Below, piece by piece: positions 43,943 to 52,406 of a stretch of 64,000 bases of DNA. Every line of letters starts with the position of its first letter. Position 1 is the first letter of the stretch. This DNA is from Rhizobium sp. J15 (GTDB lineage Bacteria > Pseudomonadota > Alphaproteobacteria > Rhizobiales > Rhizobiaceae): assembly GCF_002531825.1 (NCBI RefSeq), contig NZ_NWSX01000010.1, positions 62,001 through 126,000 of the forward strand, given 5' to 3'. Both the position numbers and the translations under genes were made by a program. Below the pieces are notes generated by a model. It saw nothing but the letters and a program-made list of their open reading frames with translations, searched no databases and was not told the DNA's origin.

Positions 43943-45429
43943 TCGGCCGCCTCCGGCTTGATGTACCAGCCCCAGGGCTCCTCGCTGACGAAGCGGGTGA
44001 TCTGCTTGGTCTCGAGATAGTTGTCGAGGCCCCAGCGGCCGAGTTCGCGGCCGATGCCGGATTCCTTGTAGCCGCCCCAGGGCGCTTCGGTGAAGGTCGG
44101 CTGCGAGCAGTTGATCCAGACGATGCCGGCGCGGAAGGCCGCCGCGACGCGTTCGGCCCTGGCATCGTCCTTCGACATCACGGCGGCCGCAAGGCCGAAG
44201 CGGGAATCATTAGCGAGCGCGATCGCCTCCTCTTCGGTGGCAAACGGCCGGATGCAGACGACGGGCCCGAAGATCTCCTCGACCCAGGCGGCGCTGTCGA
44301 GCGGAACATCCGTCAGAACGGTCGGCTGGAGGTAGTAACCCTTGTCGAACCCTTCGGGCCGCGCGCCGCCGCAGGCGACCGTGGCGCCGGCCTGCCGCGC
44401 GGCATCGATCGCCGCGACGACCTGCTCGTGCTGGCGCTTGGAAACCAGCGGCCCGAGGAGCACGCCCTCGTCCAGACCATTGCCGATCTTGATCTTCTTC
44501 GTTTCCTCGACGAGCCGCGCAAGCAGCCGTTCGTAGATCGTCTCCTGCACGAGGACCCTTGAGGTCGCCGAGCAGACTTGGCCCTGGTTCCAGAAGATGC
44601 CGAACATGATCCATTCGACGGCCTTGTCGATATCGGCGTCCTCGAAGACGACAAAGGGCGACTTGCCGCCGAGCTCGAGGCTGACGCGCTTGATGTCGCG
44701 GGCGGCGGCGGCCATGATCTTCGAGCCGACCGGTCCGGAGCCGGTAAAGGCGAGCTTGTCCACTTGCTTGTGATCGATGATCGCCTGGCCGGCGACCGAG
44801 CCGGCGCCGGTCAGAATATTGAGCACGCCGGGCGGCAGCCCGGCTTCGTCCGCGACAGCAGCCAGTTCGAGCGCCGTCAGTGATGTCAGCTCGGCGGGCT
44901 TCAGCACCACGGTGCAGCCGGCGGCCAAGGCCGGGGCGACCTTCCAGGCCGCCATCAGCAGCGGATAGTTCCAGGGGATGATCGCGCCGGCCACGCCGAG
45001 CGGCTCGCGCACCGCCTTGGAGCTGAAACGCTGATCGGGAAGCACGATCGCCTCCTCGGGATTGTTGTCGAGCTGTTCGGCAAGCCCCGCATAAAAGTCG
45101 AAGCAGCCCGCCGCATCCGCGACGTCCCAGTCGGCTTCGGGAAACGGCTTGCCGTTGTCGAGAACTTCGAGGCGGGCGATCTCGGCCTGGCGGGCGCGGA
45201 TGCCTTCGGCGATGGCGCGAAGATATCTGGCGCGCTGGGCGCCCGTCAGCTTCGGCCAGCCATCCTTGTCGAAGGCGCGGCGCGCTGCCTTGACGGCGAG
45301 ATCGACATCCTCGGCCGTTGCCGCTCCAATTGTCTGGATCACCTCTTCCGTTGCCGGGTTCGTCACCGTGCAGGTGCCGCCCTTGACCGGTTTCACCCAT
45401 TGTCCGTCGATATAGAGTTCGCTTCGCAT
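43939..45429 (-). CDS. NAD(P)-dependent aldehyde dehydrogenase (BADH/semialdehyde type)
   Basis: A 496-residue ALDH. Visible motifs are PWNYPLLMAAWKVAPALAAG, FTGSGPVGSKIM (cofactor), the catalytic Glu in LELGGKSP, and catalytic Cys in NQGQVCSATSR, then EIFGPVVCIRPF. The region around the active Cys resembles betaine/amino-aldehyde dehydrogenases. In a hydroxyproline pathway the corresponding enzyme oxidises 2-oxoglutarate semialdehyde to 2-oxoglutarate; substrate specificity here is inference. I chose ATG 45429 with GGGAG five bases upstream; a GTG two codons earlier is possible. Confidence 0.88.
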   Translation of the reverse strand: MRSELYIDGQWVKPVKGGTCTVTNPATEEVIQTIGAATAEDVDLAVKAARRAFDKDGWPKLTGAQRARYLRAIAEGIRARQAEIARLEVLDNGKPFPEADWDVADAAGCFDFYAGLAEQLDNNPEEAIVLPDQRFSSKAVREPLGVAGAIIPWNYPLLMAAWKVAPALAAGCTVVLKPAELTSLTALELAAVADEAGLPPGVLNILTGAGSVAGQAIIDHKQVDKLAFTGSGPVGSKIMAAAARDIKRVSLELGGKSPFVVFEDADIDKAVEWIMFGIFWNQGQVCSATSRVLVQETIYERLLARLVEETKKIKIGNGLDEGVLLGPLVSKRQHEQVVAAIDAARQAGATVACGGARPEGFDKGYYLQPTVLTDVPLDSAAWVEEIFGPVVCIRPFATEEEAIALANDSRFGLAAAVMSKDDARAERVAAAFRAGIVWINCSQPTFTEAPWGGYKESGIGRELGRWGLDNYLETKQITRFVSEEPWGWYIKPEAAE

Positions 45430-45463
45430 GTTCACTCCCTTTCGCCTTGCGCCGGCGCCGCTT

Positions 45464-46702
45464 TCAGAAGCGGTCGACGCGATAGGGTTTCATGTCCACG
45501 GGCGGTTCTACGCCCGTGATGAGATCGGCCATCAAGCGGCCGGTGGTGGCCGCATAGGTGAGGCCGAGATGTCCGTGACCCGTCGCGTACCAGACGTTGC
45601 GGCGCCTGGCGGATGGTCCCATGACCGGCACGGTGTCGGGCAGCGCCGGGCGATGCCCCATCCACTCCGTCGCTCCCTCGGCTTTCAGTTCCGGCAATGC
45701 CTCCCGAGCCCGCTTCACCAGGATCTTTGCGCGCCGATAATCCGGCGGAGCGTCGAGACCGGCCATCTCCACCGTGCCGCCGACGCGGATACCGCCCGCC
45801 GTCGGCGTCACCATGAAGGCGCGCGCCGGCCAGATCACCGAATGGCGCATCGAAATGCCTGCTTGCATGATCTGCGTGTGGTATCCGCGCTCGGTTTCGA
45901 GCGGGATGTGTTCGCCGAGCAGCTTGGAAAGCCGGGCGGTGAAGGCGCCGGCCGCAAGCACCACCTTGTCGGCCGCAAGGCTGCGCCCGTCCGCCAGCCG
46001 CAGAGCCGAGACGCCGGCCTCGCTCCGTTCGAAACCGACGACGTCACCTTGGACGATCCGTCCGCCGAGCGCCTGGAACTTTTCGGCAAGCGCGGTCACA
46101 AGCCTGTACGGATCGGTGATCGAGCGGTTGTCGGGAAAGAGCACCGCCTTGCCGATCTTCGTCGTCAAGGCCGGTTCGAGATCGCGGATGGCGTTTCTGC
46201 CGAGGATTTCATGCCGGAAGCCGAAGCGCTCCAGGATTTCTATATGTTCCCGATCCGCCCGGAACTCGGCGTCGTCGGTATAGAGACTGAGGCACCCCTC
46301 GGCCGTCAGCATATGCGTCAGGCCGGTCTGCTTGAGCAGGGCGTCCAGATCTTCGTAGACACGGCCGCAGAGCGCAGCGCCGGCCGCCTCCAACTCCCTC
46401 AATTTTGAGGGGCGACTGGCGGCGAGGAACCTCAGGAACCAGGGCACCAGTTTCGGCAGGTAACCGGGCCGGATGCGCACTGGCCCTTCCGGATCGAGCA
46501 GCCATTTCGGCATCTGCGCCCAGATGCCGGGGCGCGAGGCCGGCATGAATTCGGTGACGGCAATGCTCGCCATGTTGCCATAGGAGGCGCCCGTGCCGGG
46601 CGCGGCCTTGTCGAACAAGGCGACGCTGTTGCCCCGGCGCTGGAGTTCATAGGCGATGGTGGTGCCGATGATACCGGCGCCGACGACCACGATGGATGAC
46701 AC
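45464..46702 (-). CDS. FAD-dependent D-amino-acid dehydrogenase/oxidase (DadA-like)
   Basis: A 412-residue DAO-superfamily flavoprotein. The FAD motif VVGAGIIGTTIAYEL is at residues 5-19, and the C-terminal FAD site is GHGHLGLTYAATTGRLMADL. A typical DadA segment, RPALPDTVPVMGPS, lies between. The start is GTG 46702 with GAGG five bases upstream. It has no signal peptide and probably feeds electrons to the respiratory chain from the inner face of the membrane. In the hydroxyproline pathway the similar enzyme (HypO/LhpB) oxidises cis-4-hydroxy-D-proline to the pyrroline. A second, more DadA-like paralog lies at 59784-61058. Confidence 0.86.
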   Translation of the reverse strand: MSSIVVVGAGIIGTTIAYELQRRGNSVALFDKAAPGTGASYGNMASIAVTEFMPASRPGIWAQMPKWLLDPEGPVRIRPGYLPKLVPWFLRFLAASRPSKLRELEAAGAALCGRVYEDLDALLKQTGLTHMLTAEGCLSLYTDDAEFRADREHIEILERFGFRHEILGRNAIRDLEPALTTKIGKAVLFPDNRSITDPYRLVTALAEKFQALGGRIVQGDVVGFERSEAGVSALRLADGRSLAADKVVLAAGAFTARLSKLLGEHIPLETERGYHTQIMQAGISMRHSVIWPARAFMVTPTAGGIRVGGTVEMAGLDAPPDYRRAKILVKRAREALPELKAEGATEWMGHRPALPDTVPVMGPSARRRNVWYATGHGHLGLTYAATTGRLMADLITGVEPPVDMKPYRVDRF

Positions 46703-46761
46703 GGAAACCTCGCAATGTCAGAGATTTCGAGGCGGCTTGGCCGCCCCGGATCTGTTATCGG

Positions 46762-47640
46762 TTACCAGTTGAGGATCGGCTCCATCGCCGCCCTGAACTC
46801 GGCCTTTTCCTCCGGCGTCAACTCGCCGAGCGGGGCGCGGCACTGCCCAACGGGCAGTCCCTGAAGTTCGCAGCCATATTTGATCTTCTGCACGAACTTG
46901 CCGCTTTCGAGGATGTTCATCGCCCTATAGAGGGTCTTCATCATCTCGCGCGCCTTGCCGAGGTCTCCCGACTTGTAGGTTCGGTCGAGATCGCAGCAGG
47001 CCTTGGCCATGCAGTTGGACGGGCCGCAGATCCAGCTTTCCGCGCCCCAGAACATGAAATCGAGCGCGATATCGTCGGAGCCGCTGACGAGCTGGATCTT
47101 GCCCTCATAGCGGCTGGCGATGTCGATCGCCCGCTGCAGCACGCCCGAGCTTTCCTTGATGCCGATCACGCGCGGATTGTCGGCAAAATGATCCATCAGC
47201 TCGAAGCTGATGTCCGAGCCATCCTTGGCCGGATAGGAATAGAGGACGAGGTTCACGTCGACGGCGCCGAGCACGGCTTCATAATGCCTGATGAGTTCGG
47301 CCTGCGTCGGGCGGGTATAAAACGGCGGCGCCAGCAGCACCGTGTCGTAGCCGATGTCGCTCGCCATCGCCGTCTGCTCGATCACCTCGCGGGTGGCGGG
47401 CGCGTTGGTGCCGGCGATCAGGATTTCGCCCGGCCTGGCAAATTCCTTGACGAACTGCAGCACGTCACGGCGCTCTTCCCTGGACTGGCTGAAATACTCG
47501 CCGGTCGAGCCGTTCGGCACCCAGCCGCTGACGCCTGCCTCGCGCAGATGCGCCAGAAGCTTTTCGAACGCCTTGAAGTCGATCCTGTTGTTCGCGTCGA
47601 AGGGAGTGATGAGCGCGGGCATGACGCCGGAAAGTTTCAT
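46762..47640 (-). CDS. DapA/NAL-family lyase or deaminase
   Basis: A 292-residue class I aldolase-fold protein. The Schiff-base Lys162 is in GIKESSG, and Tyr134 is in LYSYPA. GSTGEYFSQSREER is the family's substrate loop (DapA has GTTGE). The position of the Lys and length match dihydrodipicolinate synthase relatives. In hydroxyproline operons this family member is pyrroline-4-hydroxy-2-carboxylate deaminase (HypD/LhpC), which yields 2-oxoglutarate semialdehyde; the adjacent ALDH and FAD-dehydrogenase fit this. An AGGAG site precedes ATG 47640. Other aldolase reactions remain possible. Confidence 0.84.
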   Translation of the reverse strand: MKLSGVMPALITPFDANNRIDFKAFEKLLAHLREAGVSGWVPNGSTGEYFSQSREERRDVLQFVKEFARPGEILIAGTNAPATREVIEQTAMASDIGYDTVLLAPPFYTRPTQAELIRHYEAVLGAVDVNLVLYSYPAKDGSDISFELMDHFADNPRVIGIKESSGVLQRAIDIASRYEGKIQLVSGSDDIALDFMFWGAESWICGPSNCMAKACCDLDRTYKSGDLGKAREMMKTLYRAMNILESGKFVQKIKYGCELQGLPVGQCRAPLGELTPEEKAEFRAAMEPILNW

Positions 47641-47668
47641 GAGATGTCTCCTGTCCTGGGAACGGCTG

Positions 47669-48337
47669 TTAGATTGCGAGCTTCTTGAGAATGCGTCCCT
47701 CGATCAGGGAGACCGCCCGCGTGAGGGGGAAGGCGATGACGAAGTAGATGAGGGCGACCACCGTCAGCACTTCGACGGGACGGGCCGTATTGTTGGAGAT
47801 GTTCTGGCCGACGAACATCAGGTCCGCCATGCCGACGGCGGAGACCAGCGCGCTCTCCTTGAACAGGCTGACGCAGTTCGACAGCAGCGTCGGGATTGCC
47901 CGCAGCACAGCCTGCGGCAGCACGACATTGACGACCTGGACCCTGTTCGGCAGGCCGAGCGCGACGCAGGCGTCCAGCTGTTCGCGGCCGATGGATTTGA
48001 GGCTCGCCCGGAAGGTCTCGCTGGTGATCGCGCCCATATAGAGCGTCAGCGCGATGACGCCGGAAGCCAGGTTCGAAAGTTCGACGCCGAGGAGGAGCGG
48101 CAGGCAGAAGAAGATCCAGAAGAGCTGGATCAGCACCGGCGTGCCACGGAAGAATTCGACATAGGCGCCGGCAATGGCGCGTAGCGCCAGATTTCGCGAC
48201 GACCTCGCGAGGCCGACGAGGAAACCGAGAGAACATCCGAGCACGATGCAGATCAGCGTCAGCTTGATCGTCATCCAGAGGCCGAGCAGCAGCGCGTTTT
48301 CGAAGCGCAGCAGGATTGAGAAATCGAGCGTCATCAT
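47669..48337 (-). CDS. Polar amino-acid ABC transporter permease (HisM-type)
   Basis: A 222-residue membrane protein with about five transmembrane segments. The ATPase-contact EAA-like loop reads AYVEFFRGTPVLIQLFWIFF early and SLKSIGREQLDACVALGLPN in the later cytoplasmic loop. Such permeases work as pairs with the next gene. AGGAGG precedes its start (two adjacent ATGs). It is nine bases from the other permease. Confidence 0.9.
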   Translation of the reverse strand: MMTLDFSILLRFENALLLGLWMTIKLTLICIVLGCSLGFLVGLARSSRNLALRAIAGAYVEFFRGTPVLIQLFWIFFCLPLLLGVELSNLASGVIALTLYMGAITSETFRASLKSIGREQLDACVALGLPNRVQVVNVVLPQAVLRAIPTLLSNCVSLFKESALVSAVGMADLMFVGQNISNNTARPVEVLTVVALIYFVIAFPLTRAVSLIEGRILKKLAI

Positions 48338-48346
48338 GCTGGCCTC

Positions 48347-49009
48347 CTAGCTGACGAGGATCTGGCGGCGGCGTTCGAGCAGGCCGACGATCTGGGTGAT
48401 TGGGAAGGACACAGCGAAATAGATCAGCGCCACGACGGTGAAGGTCTCGATCGGCCGGTAAGTCTCCGTTGCCAGCGTCTTGCCCTGGTACATCAGGTCC
48501 TGGATCGCCACGATCGCGACCAGCGCGCTCTGCTGGAAGATGACGATGCCGTTGGTCAGCAGCACCGGGATCGAGGCGCGGAACGCCGTCGGGAAGACGA
48601 TGTAGAGCACCCGCTGCAGCGGATTGAGGCCGAGCGCGATGCCGGCATCGAGCTGCTCGCGCGGCACCGCCTGGATCGCGGCGCGATAGGCTTCGGCGTT
48701 GAATGCCATCAGATTGAGCCCGAGCGCCATGATGCCCATCGTCATCGGATCGAGGAAGACGTCGAACAGCATCGGCACGCAGTAGAAGATCCAGACGATC
48801 TGAACGATGGCAGGCGTGCAGCGGAAGAATTCGACGAACAGCATGAAGGGCAGCCGCACGAGCCGGTAGGGGCTCATGATCAGAAGCGCGAGCGCGAAGC
48901 CGAAGACGATGCCGATGACATTGGCCGCCGCCGTCAGCTGCAGCGAAACCCACAGGCCCTGCAAGAGCGGCGCAAGCGTCACCGCGTGAAAGTCGAACGT
49001 GTAGTTCAT
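48347..49009 (-). CDS. Polar amino-acid ABC transporter permease (HisQ-type)
   Basis: A 220-residue membrane protein, partner of the preceding permease. It shows the family loops LPFMLFVEFFRCTPAIVQIV and AIQAVPREQLDAGIALGLNP. An AGGAGGGGC site precedes ATG 49009, twelve bases after the ATPase gene. The two permeases form a heterodimer in the inner membrane. Confidence 0.9.
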   Translation of the reverse strand: MNYTFDFHAVTLAPLLQGLWVSLQLTAAANVIGIVFGFALALLIMSPYRLVRLPFMLFVEFFRCTPAIVQIVWIFYCVPMLFDVFLDPMTMGIMALGLNLMAFNAEAYRAAIQAVPREQLDAGIALGLNPLQRVLYIVFPTAFRASIPVLLTNGIVIFQQSALVAIVAIQDLMYQGKTLATETYRPIETFTVVALIYFAVSFPITQIVGLLERRRQILVS

Positions 49010-49021
49010 GGCCTGCCCCTC

Positions 49022-49804
49022 CTACTGCTTGATGTGGAAGACGCGGTCGATGAATTCCTTGGTCCGCTCTTCGCGCGGAGCGGCGAGCACCTGTTCGGGA
49101 GGGCCGTCCTCGACGACCACGCCGCCGGCGCAGAAGATGACGCGCGAGGCGATGTTCTTGGCGAACCACATATCGTGGGTGACAATCATCATCGGCATGT
49201 CCTGGGCGGCGAGCTGCAGGATGACCTGCTCGACCTCGCTGACGAGTTCCGGATCGAGCGCCGAGGTGACTTCGTCGAACAGCATCAGCTTCGGGTCGAG
49301 CATCAGCGCGCGGGCGATGGCGACGCGCTGCTTCTGGCCGCCGGAAAGCTGGGCCGGATAGGCATTGGCCTTGGCGCCGAGCCCGAAGCGTTCGAGCAGC
49401 GCCTGGGCGCGGGCCGTCGCCTTCGCCTTGGCTTCTCCGCGCACCTTGCAGGGCGCGAGAATCAGGTTCTGGGTGACGTTCAGATGCGGAAACAGCGTGT
49501 AGTGCTGAAAGACCATGCCGATCGAGCGACGGACATTGGTGTCGATCTGCGTCTCCGCCGCCGCGCCATCGGAGGAAATATAGGGCTTGCCATCGAAGCT
49601 GATCGAGCCGCTGTCGATCTGTTCCAGCCCCATCATCACGCGCAGCAGCGTGCTCTTGCCGCCGCCGCTCGGACCGATGACGACGACGCGCTCGCCGGGT
49701 TTCATTTCGATGTCGATGCCTTTCAGCACCTGGACGGCGCCGCTGCCATAGCTTTTGTGCAGCGCCTGCATTTTCACGAGGGGAAGGCTGAAGGACGTGG
49801 TCAT
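49022..49804 (-). CDS. Polar amino-acid ABC transporter ATP-binding protein (GlnQ/HisP-type)
   Basis: A 260-residue ABC ATPase. Walker A GPSGGGKST, Q-loop VFQHYTLFPHLNVTQNLI, signature LSGGQKQRVAIARAL, Walker B LMLFDEVTSALDPEL, and switch His in MIVTHDMWFAKN are all present. The Walker B Glu is followed by VTSALD, normal for this subfamily. I chose ATG 49804, which has GGAG seven bases upstream; the longer frame starts at a TTG two codons earlier. It powers uptake for the binding protein encoded just before. Confidence 0.93.
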   Translation of the reverse strand: MTTSFSLPLVKMQALHKSYGSGAVQVLKGIDIEMKPGERVVVIGPSGGGKSTLLRVMMGLEQIDSGSISFDGKPYISSDGAAAETQIDTNVRRSIGMVFQHYTLFPHLNVTQNLILAPCKVRGEAKAKATARAQALLERFGLGAKANAYPAQLSGGQKQRVAIARALMLDPKLMLFDEVTSALDPELVSEVEQVILQLAAQDMPMMIVTHDMWFAKNIASRVIFCAGGVVVEDGPPEQVLAAPREERTKEFIDRVFHIKQ

Positions 49805-49833
49805 GGCCAATCTCCGGTGATCGAAACTGGAGG

Positions 49834-49860
49834 GGGCCGGCGCGATGCCCGCACCGGCCC
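49834..49860 (-). terminator. Attenuating hairpin between binding-protein and ATPase genes
   Basis: Ten-base arms (one G-U wobble on the minus strand) with a seven-base loop occupy most of the 63-base gap. There is no U-tract. It probably protects the binding-protein message and lowers read-through into the rest of the operon. Confidence 0.5.
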
Positions 49861-49867
49861 GGCGAGG

Positions 49868-50698
49868 TTACTTCGCGCCCTTGAGCACGTCGTCGACGGC
49901 CTTCTTGATCAGCTCGTCGACATGGCCGGTGGCGACCCTCTCTTCGAGGAAGATGTCGACCACCTCGACATCGGCGGCAGAAAGCTGATGCGGCAGGCCG
50001 AAGGAGACGCCCTGCTTGGCAAGTGCCGGCGTCGGATTGAGCGCCACCGCCCAGTCCGGATTCGACTGCGTGAAGAGCTGGTTGGTGTCGGAGGCGTCGA
50101 CCAGGATGTCGGCGCGCTTCGAGGTGACCGCCAGGCGGGTCTCGTCATTGCCGGGAAGGCGCATGATCGTGGCGTTCTTCACCGCCGCCGAGATCGCCTT
50201 GTCCTGCGCCGTGCCCGACATGACGGCGAGCGTCACGCCAGCCTTGTCGATATCGGCGACGGAAGCGGCGCCGGCCGCGATCTTCGGGTTGTTTTTGTTA
50301 TAGGCGAGCGAAATCTGGTACTCCATCGCCGGGATCGAGAACTGCACGGCCATGGCGCGTGCCGGCGTACGGTTGAGCGCCAGCGACACGTCCCATTTGC
50401 CGGCTTGCAGACCGGCGACGATATTGTCCCAGGTCGTATCGACGAATTCGGGCTTCACCTTCAGGACTTCGGCGAATTCCTTGCAGAGATCGGCGAAGAA
50501 GCCGGAATATTCGCCCGTCGCCGGATCGCGCATGACATAGGGCGGCGCAACGGCCGCGCCGCAGCGCAGAACGCCCGCCTTCTGCACGCCTTGCCAATAT
50601 CCCTCGGCGGTCTGGGCCTCAACGGCGGTTGCGGAAAGACCTCCCATCAGGGCGAGCGCGGGCAGCGCCCGCAGGGCGGACGTTATCAAAGAAAGCAT
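49868..50698 (-). CDS. Polar amino-acid ABC transporter substrate-binding protein
   Basis: A 276-residue family-3 periplasmic binding protein with a signal peptide (about 1-28). The domain has VLRCGAAVAPPYVMRDPATG, GFFADLCKEFAEVLKVKPEF and NIVAGLQAGKWDVSLALNRT, the classic order for His/Gln/Arg-type proteins. It is the first gene of the ten-gene operon and divergent from a GntR regulator. Likely cargo is a polar amino acid or a proline analogue, inferred from the enzymes downstream. Confidence 0.9.
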   Translation of the reverse strand: MLSLITSALRALPALALMGGLSATAVEAQTAEGYWQGVQKAGVLRCGAAVAPPYVMRDPATGEYSGFFADLCKEFAEVLKVKPEFVDTTWDNIVAGLQAGKWDVSLALNRTPARAMAVQFSIPAMEYQISLAYNKNNPKIAAGAASVADIDKAGVTLAVMSGTAQDKAISAAVKNATIMRLPGNDETRLAVTSKRADILVDASDTNQLFTQSNPDWAVALNPTPALAKQGVSFGLPHQLSAADVEVVDIFLEERVATGHVDELIKKAVDDVLKGAK

Positions 50699-50778
50699 CG
50701 GGCATTCCTCTTTGTTGTGCGCGAAACGCGCGGTTCCACTCGTCGGCTCACGCCGTTTCTATTGTTTTCTTGTCGGCT

Positions 50779-50851
50779 GCGTGTCGACTGACCAAAATAT
50801 GTCAACAGCGTGTCGACAAAGTCAAGCGGAAAAATTACATTGCCGACACGC
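50779..50851. promoter_or_regulatory. Three-copy GCGTGTCG operator cluster
   Basis: GCGTGTCGAC occurs at 50779-50788 and 50808-50817 in the same direction, with start-to-start spacing of 29 bases. A third, inverted copy (GCGTGTCGGC on the minus strand) is at 50842-50851. They fill the gap between the divergent binding-protein operon and the GntR gene, so they are probable sites for that regulator. Confidence 0.6.
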
Positions 50852-50896
50852 TGTTTTTCTGGCCCAATGGACCCGCGTCTGGAGAAAGGGACTTAA

Positions 50897-51616
50897 GTGT
50901 CTGAAGAATCGGAAGTGAAACGCATCCGCGGGACCGGCTGGAAGAGCGTCTATGAAACGCTGCGCAACGAGATCCTGTCGCTCGCCCTGCCGCCGGGTCA
51001 GCTTCTCGACGAGATGACGCTTGCCGAACGCTTCGACATGTCGCGCTCGCCGGTGCGCGAAGCCCTGATCCGGCTCGGCGCCGACGAGCTGGTGGTGACG
51101 CTTTCGAACCGCAGCACGATCGTCGCGCCCATCGAAGTCGCGACCTTTCCCAAATATGTCGAGGCGCTCGACATCGCGCAGCGCATGAACACGCGGCTAG
51201 CCGCGGCGCTCCGGACCGAAGCCGACCTGAAGATCATCGCCAAGCGTCTGAAGTCGTTCGAAACGGCGGTCAAGACGGGCAATCATCTCGCCATGTCGGA
51301 AGCCAACAAGGAATTCCACATGGCGATCGCCCATGCCGGCAAGAACCAGTATCTCGCCTCCTTCTACGAGAAGCTCCTGTCGCAGGGCCAGCGCATGCTC
51401 CACCTGCATTTCGAATATCTGGAGCGGACCCATGAGGGCTATCTCTTGACCGACGAGCACACGCTGATGCTCGATGCCATCCGGGAGAAGAACGTCGATC
51501 TGGCCGACGAACTCGCTCACGCCCATACGCGCCAGTTCCAGGACAATTTCATCAACTTCATGCGCGAGAACTACACCACGGATGTCGCGCTGGGCCCGCT
51601 GCGGGCGGCGGAGTAA
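50897..51616 (+). CDS. GntR/FCD-family regulator of the ABC/catabolic operon
   Basis: A 239-residue FadR-subfamily regulator. The winged helix (about 16-80) contains LLDEMTLAERFDMSRSPVRE and LGADELVVTLSNRSTIVAPI. The FCD domain (about 90-220) contains NKEFHMAIAHAGKNQYLASF and DEHTLMLDAIREKN with the expected His residues. The start is GTG 50897 after an AAAGGGA site. It is divergent from the ten-gene operon and is followed four bases later by a P5C-reductase-like gene, so it likely controls both. Confidence 0.88.
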   Translation: MSEESEVKRIRGTGWKSVYETLRNEILSLALPPGQLLDEMTLAERFDMSRSPVREALIRLGADELVVTLSNRSTIVAPIEVATFPKYVEALDIAQRMNTRLAAALRTEADLKIIAKRLKSFETAVKTGNHLAMSEANKEFHMAIAHAGKNQYLASFYEKLLSQGQRMLHLHFEYLERTHEGYLLTDEHTLMLDAIREKNVDLADELAHAHTRQFQDNFINFMRENYTTDVALGPLRAAE

Positions 51617-51620
51617 TCGG

Positions 51621-52400
51621 ATGAAGATCGACAGCATAGGATTCGTCGGCACCGGCGCCATCACCGAAGCCATGGTTCGCGGCCTTCTGGCCGAACCGGC
51701 CTATGCCTCGGAGATCCATGTCTCGCCGCGAAGCGCTCACATCGCCGCGACGCTGGCAGCCGAATTCGCCTCGGTCAGAATTGCCGGGAACAATCAGACT
51801 GTCGTCGATCGCAGCGACATGGTGTTCCTGGCGATAAGGCCGCAGATCGCCGAGGAGGTCGTGCGGGCGCTGTCGTTCCGGACCGGCCAGACGGTCGTCA
51901 GCCTCGTCGCGGCGACGGAGCGCCAGGCCCTGCTCGATTGGATCGGCGCCGATGTCAAACTCGGCCAGGCCATCCCCCTGCCCTTCGTCGCGCAGCGCCA
52001 CGGCGTCACCGCCATCTATCCCGCCAATGCCGCCATCGCGGCGCTGTTCGACACGCTCGGCACGGCCGTGCAATGTCAGTCGCGGAAGGAGTACGATCTC
52101 CTCGCAGCCGCAAGCGCCGTCATGTCGACCTATTTCGGCGTCATGGAATCGATCACCGGCTGGCTGGAGAAAAGCGGTCTCGAAAGGGCAAAGAGCCAAG
52201 CCTACATCGCCCCGCTCTTCGCAAGCCTGGCGCAGAAGGCCAACAATCCCGGCAACGAACCCTTCAGCGCGCTGAGCCGCGAATTCGCCACCAAGGGCGG
52301 CCTCAACGAACAGGTGTTTTCCGACTTCGAGAGCAAGGGCGGCCTTGCCGCGCTGAGTGCTGCGCTCGACGGCGTGCTTGCCCGCATCGAGGGCCGCTGA
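51621..52400 (+). CDS. Pyrroline-5-carboxylate-reductase-like NAD(P) oxidoreductase
   Basis: A 259-residue protein with the ProC-type Rossmann start IGFVGTGAITEAMVRGLL and a second ProC cue, MVFLAIRPQIAEEVVRAL. The C-terminal half diverges from true ProC: the conserved region that in ProC binds the imine is replaced by a longer helical segment (EKSGLERAKSQAYIAPLFAS). It probably reduces an imine or keto acid related to the operon's substrate rather than doing housekeeping proline synthesis. GGAG lies seven bases before ATG 51621. It is co-transcribed with the GntR gene and ends six bases from the convergent XRE gene. Confidence 0.75.
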   Translation: MKIDSIGFVGTGAITEAMVRGLLAEPAYASEIHVSPRSAHIAATLAAEFASVRIAGNNQTVVDRSDMVFLAIRPQIAEEVVRALSFRTGQTVVSLVAATERQALLDWIGADVKLGQAIPLPFVAQRHGVTAIYPANAAIAALFDTLGTAVQCQSRKEYDLLAAASAVMSTYFGVMESITGWLEKSGLERAKSQAYIAPLFASLAQKANNPGNEPFSALSREFATKGGLNEQVFSDFESKGGLAALSAALDGVLARIEGR

Positions 52401-52406
52401 CATCAC

